The notes under the pieces: model-generated
Seen by the model: the letters and a program-made list of their open reading frames with translations, nothing else
Databases searched by the model: none
What the model was told of the DNA's origin: nothing
NCBI RefSeq assembly: GCF_000003815.2
Contig: NC_049989.1
Location: 1,541,614-1,596,249 of the forward strand
From: Branchiostoma floridae
Taxonomy: Eukaryota > Chordata > Leptocardii > Amphioxiformes > Branchiostomatidae
DNA length: 54,636 bases
Reading direction: 5' to 3'
In this document: positions 52,492 through 54,636 of the stretch, piece by piece
Layout: each line of letters opens with the position of its first letter
How positions within the stretch are numbered: the first letter of the stretch is position 1
Translations under genes and position numbers: made by a program

Positions 52492-52618
52492 CTAGTACAG
52501 CATCCGGTCATACAGTTGTTTGGGGGACTCCCATCCAAGAACTGACTGGACTACGCATTGTTTAACTTTCGAGATCGAGAGATCTGGTGTATCCATCACG
52601 CCACAAGGCCGTTGATAT
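52492..52618 (-). mobile_element. 5S rRNA-derived sequence (SINE3-type head or 5S pseudogene)
   Basis: On the minus strand: acggccttgtggcgtgatgg, gatctctcgatctcgaaagt, taaacaatg, cagttcttggatgggagtcc and accggatgctgtact. These match in order the conserved parts of animal 5S rRNA (GATCTCG, AAGCTAAGCAGGG, TACTTGGATGGGAG, GGGTGCTGTAGGC), including the internal promoter boxes, but with many changes, so not a functional 5S gene. The 98-codon open frame here is incidental. Confidence 0.78.
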
Positions 52619-52904
52619 ACATGACACCAGGCTTTTAGCCAGGCATGCGTCAACGTGTCATCTGGACGCACTTTTCTTAGAATAACAAGAAATTTGATGC
52701 CCCTGGACGCCCTATCCTGGGGAGAAAATCGTCTGACTAGCATGAAATTCTGATTGACCAGGGATGCTACCAGGTCATCTGTGGTCACAGCCTTCTACTG
52801 TGACATCTGTAACAGTATCTTTGCCCTTTGGGATACCATAGAATGCACTGTTTTAACTCAAAACCATCAAAAACTCTGCACCATGGAGGGTGGATGCCCC
52901 CAGA

Positions 52905-52922
52905 CCCCCCCCCCCCCCCCCT
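52905..52922. repeat. Poly(C) tract
   Basis: A run of about 16 C after ccccagac. A similar C-rich tract lies at 41950-41970. Both are likely indel-prone. Confidence 0.8.
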
Positions 52923-53023
52923 ACAATTGTCACTTACCGCGACTCACCACTAAGTTTGGACCCCCTATTATAAAATCCTAGCTAAAAGCCTGCATGACAC
53001 GTTTTCTTTATTTGGACATGCAG

Positions 53024-53187
53024 GGAGAGGGAATAGCCCAGGTTTCGATGAAGAGTATGGAGAGTGCGATGGAGAGACTCCACCGGCTGACACGGTCCTT
53101 ACGCAGCGCGCGTGCGGTGGAGCTGCCAGCAGATCCCGAGACGGCGGCGTATCTTCTCATGCCGATGATCATCGCAAACCAACACAG
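53024..53187 (+). CDS. HACE1: HACE1 coding exon 1
   Basis: Coding from ATG 53057; the donor is CACAG|GTGAAG, phase 2 (AG|G, Arg). The bases 53024-53056 would be 5'UTR or a longer N terminus. Confidence 0.9.
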
Positions 53188-53915
53188 GTGAAGCACATCG
53201 CTTAAGGGCGGTCAGTACTTTAACTGGCTGCCTCTAAGGTCTCTGTATCTAGACCTATCTGCTCAAGTCATCTGCAATGACATCTCAGGTGTGGTACGGT
53301 TCTACAGTTGGTTTATTCTAGCAACCAGACTAAGTGCAGCTTCTGTGCATCTTGGAGGTTGTCTCTTGAGGTTCTCTCTTACACCTGTGTTACACATGCG
53401 TGTTAGTCTAAGCTCATTAATATTAACACTTGTCACACCTGGGACAGTTAAATCCCACACCTCTACTTGCTTTGCTGACTTAGGGTACTTTCGGAGCTGT
53501 GTCTGTGAGGTTTAGTGTTAGGGTTAAAGTTAGAGTTAGGGTTATAATAATTACGGGACGTTGGGACATAAGGGTGTCAGAACATAGGGGTGTAACCAGT
53601 CAGTGAAAAACTTGAATCTTCTCAAGGACATGCAGAAAGGTACGACATATTAATTTACTATATTTTTTTAATGAATGAGTGAATGAATCATATTTTATTA
53701 AGGGCTTATGCATAACTGTATGGTATAAAAATAAATGAATGAAATATATTTTATCAAGGTCTCATGCATAACTGCATGTGTGTACCGTTGCAACTTTTGA
53801 GCTGTATTTTTGCCATCTAACACAGGTCTGTTGCAGAGCTCATCAGTAATTCCAGTTTTGATGTGAACTATGCCTTTGGGCGGGCCCAGAGGAACCTGCT
53901 CCACATTGCTGCCAA
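53057..53915 (+). CDS. HACE1: HACE1 N terminus, first two coding exons (partial)
   Basis: HACE1 is an ankyrin-repeat HECT E3 ubiquitin ligase (targets include active Rac1), in cytosol, ER and Golgi. Exon 53024-53187 (acceptor-like tttggacatgcag) codes [20 protein letters not shown], then [20 protein letters not shown] and NQHR. Exon 53826-53915 codes [20 protein letters not shown] then [10 protein letters not shown]. The two align residue for residue with the vertebrate start, including the start of the first ankyrin repeat (LLHIAA). Start chosen at 53057; in-frame ATG at 53048 is an alternative. The rest of the gene is beyond the window. Confidence 0.93.
53515..53546 (+). repeat. Degenerate telomere-like repeats
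   Basis: gtgttagggttaaagttag and agttagggttata: about four degenerate TTAGGG units in HACE1 intron 1. Confidence 0.6.
53826..53915 (+). CDS. HACE1: HACE1 coding exon 2
   Basis: 90 nt, acceptor catctaacacag, donor GCCAA|GTATGT, phase 2. It ends at LLHIAA-N of ankyrin repeat 1. Confidence 0.93.
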
Positions 53916-53965
53916 GTATGTCTTATTCTATCTGTATTTCCTGTGTGACATACAATCATGTACTA

Positions 53966-54101
53966 GCCTGAGTATCATCCTCCGTAGTGACCGCTGGCTC
54001 ACGACTTTCGCTTGCTATCATCCGTAGTGACCGCTGACTCACGACTTTCGCTTGCTAAAAAGTTGTGAGCCACCGGTCACTACGGAGGATGATACTCAGG
54101 C
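53966..54101. mobile_element. TA-flanked 136-bp MITE
   Basis: TA|GCCTGAGTATCATCCTCCGT and its exact reverse complement form the ends (30 bp). An internal copy of catccgtagtgaccgct follows the left end. TA on both sides. Confidence 0.88.
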
Positions 54102-54103
54102 TA

Positions 54104-54611
54104 ATCACGTACACTGTAGTAACTGTAATTCTGTGTAGTGTTTAGTGGCCCTGCCTCTGCAACTAGAAGCTGCAATTTTGATTCCGTCTGTGTTGCTCAC
54201 CTGACATGCATGCCACTAGAAAAGGTCATAGTTAAAACGGTTGGTCTGCTGTTTATTCTGCTTCTTGAAAAGAGCTTAGTCTAAATGGGGAATTTTCCTG
54301 GTACTATACTCTTCAAACTACTGCATGGTTGCTCTCTTCCCTGTCATGACCATTGGAAGAATGACAGCTATTGATTGAGATTAACTGGATTGATATCACT
54401 GTCCCTTTTTTCTGGTGTGTGAATCTGACATTACCTTAACTTAAGTAACTTTCCTCCCCTGCTTCATTGTTGAGGCTTTTTTCATGTTAGATTTTGAGGT
54501 GCGCATCAGCTGTAAGTTGTGATGATTGGGGGTTTTCCAGGAAAAACTGGTAATAAGAAGCAAATAATGTTGTGATGGATTGCAGTTACCTACCAGGGGT
54601 ATGGTATCAGG
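54104..54611 (+). other. HACE1 intron 2, no feature seen
   Basis: No exon matching the next ankyrin residues is visible. Confidence 0.5.
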
Positions 54612-54636
54612 GCTCGAAATTCATTTTTGGGATTAG
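54612..54636. mobile_element. Start of another CAGGGCTCGAAAT MITE, cut by window end
   Basis: CAGGGCTCGAAATTCATTTT matches the tip of the elements at 11640 and 43677. Confidence 0.55.

Noticed and set aside
52492-52788. 98-codon minus-strand open frame
   Set aside because: It overlaps 5S-derived sequence; the frame is incidental and unlike known proteins.

Overview
This window reads as nuclear DNA of a lancelet (amphioxus, probably Branchiostoma). That is an inference from multi-exon genes of chordate type, a degenerate RAG1-like transposon core of the ProtoRAG kind, very dense small DNA transposons and minisatellites, and draft-assembly gaps (N runs at 1641-1740, 12086-12185, 46842-46941, 48942-49914, 50723-50822). 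Nothing bacterial or organellar is visible.

Layout, left to right. 1-3.1 kb: duplicated AT-rich DNA, a 32-bp minisatellite, and a broken RAG1-like gene on the minus strand, cut off by the minisatellite just before the third catalytic acid. 3.5-11.6 kb: phosphoserine phosphatase (PSPH) on the plus strand, six coding exons of exactly human-like length (225 aa) provided one extra base in exon 4 is ignored. A 2.7-kb long-inverted-repeat element with an 8-bp target-site duplication lies upstream. 14.6-51.1 kb: one large minus-strand gene for a carboxypeptidase D-like type I membrane protein (27 visible exons, about 1,580 codons, part of domain 1 lost in an assembly gap). It has FOUR M14 carboxypeptidase domains, each with its transthyretin-like domain, where vertebrate CPD has three. 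Domains 1 and 2 keep all the active-site residues visible here. Domains 3 and 4 are degenerate; domain 4 plus the tail corresponds to vertebrate domain III and the cytosolic tail, so domain 3 is the extra one. 53.0 kb to the end: the first two coding exons of HACE1 (ankyrin/HECT ubiquitin ligase) on the plus strand, head to head with CPD.

The CPD introns are crowded: two 1.34-kb arrays of the same 26-bp minisatellite 18.8 kb apart; a 6.9-kb palindromic element with nested tandem arrays mirrored on both arms and an 8-bp target duplication; a LINE 5' fragment between 75-bp direct repeats; several TA-flanked and 5-bp-TSD MITEs; tRNA-like SINEs. A 5S-rRNA-derived element lies between CPD and HACE1.

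A recurring oddity is that short tandem duplications include splice junctions (PSPH exon 2; CPD visible exons 6, 13, 20, 22). At CPD exon 13 a 66-bp unit holding the exon end and its splice donor is repeated about twelve times.

The genes are not functionally linked: serine biosynthesis (PSPH), processing of basic C-terminal residues in the trans-Golgi (CPD) and ubiquitin ligation (HACE1). Exon limits were deduced by hand from splice signals, reading phase and family knowledge; none was tested against transcripts.
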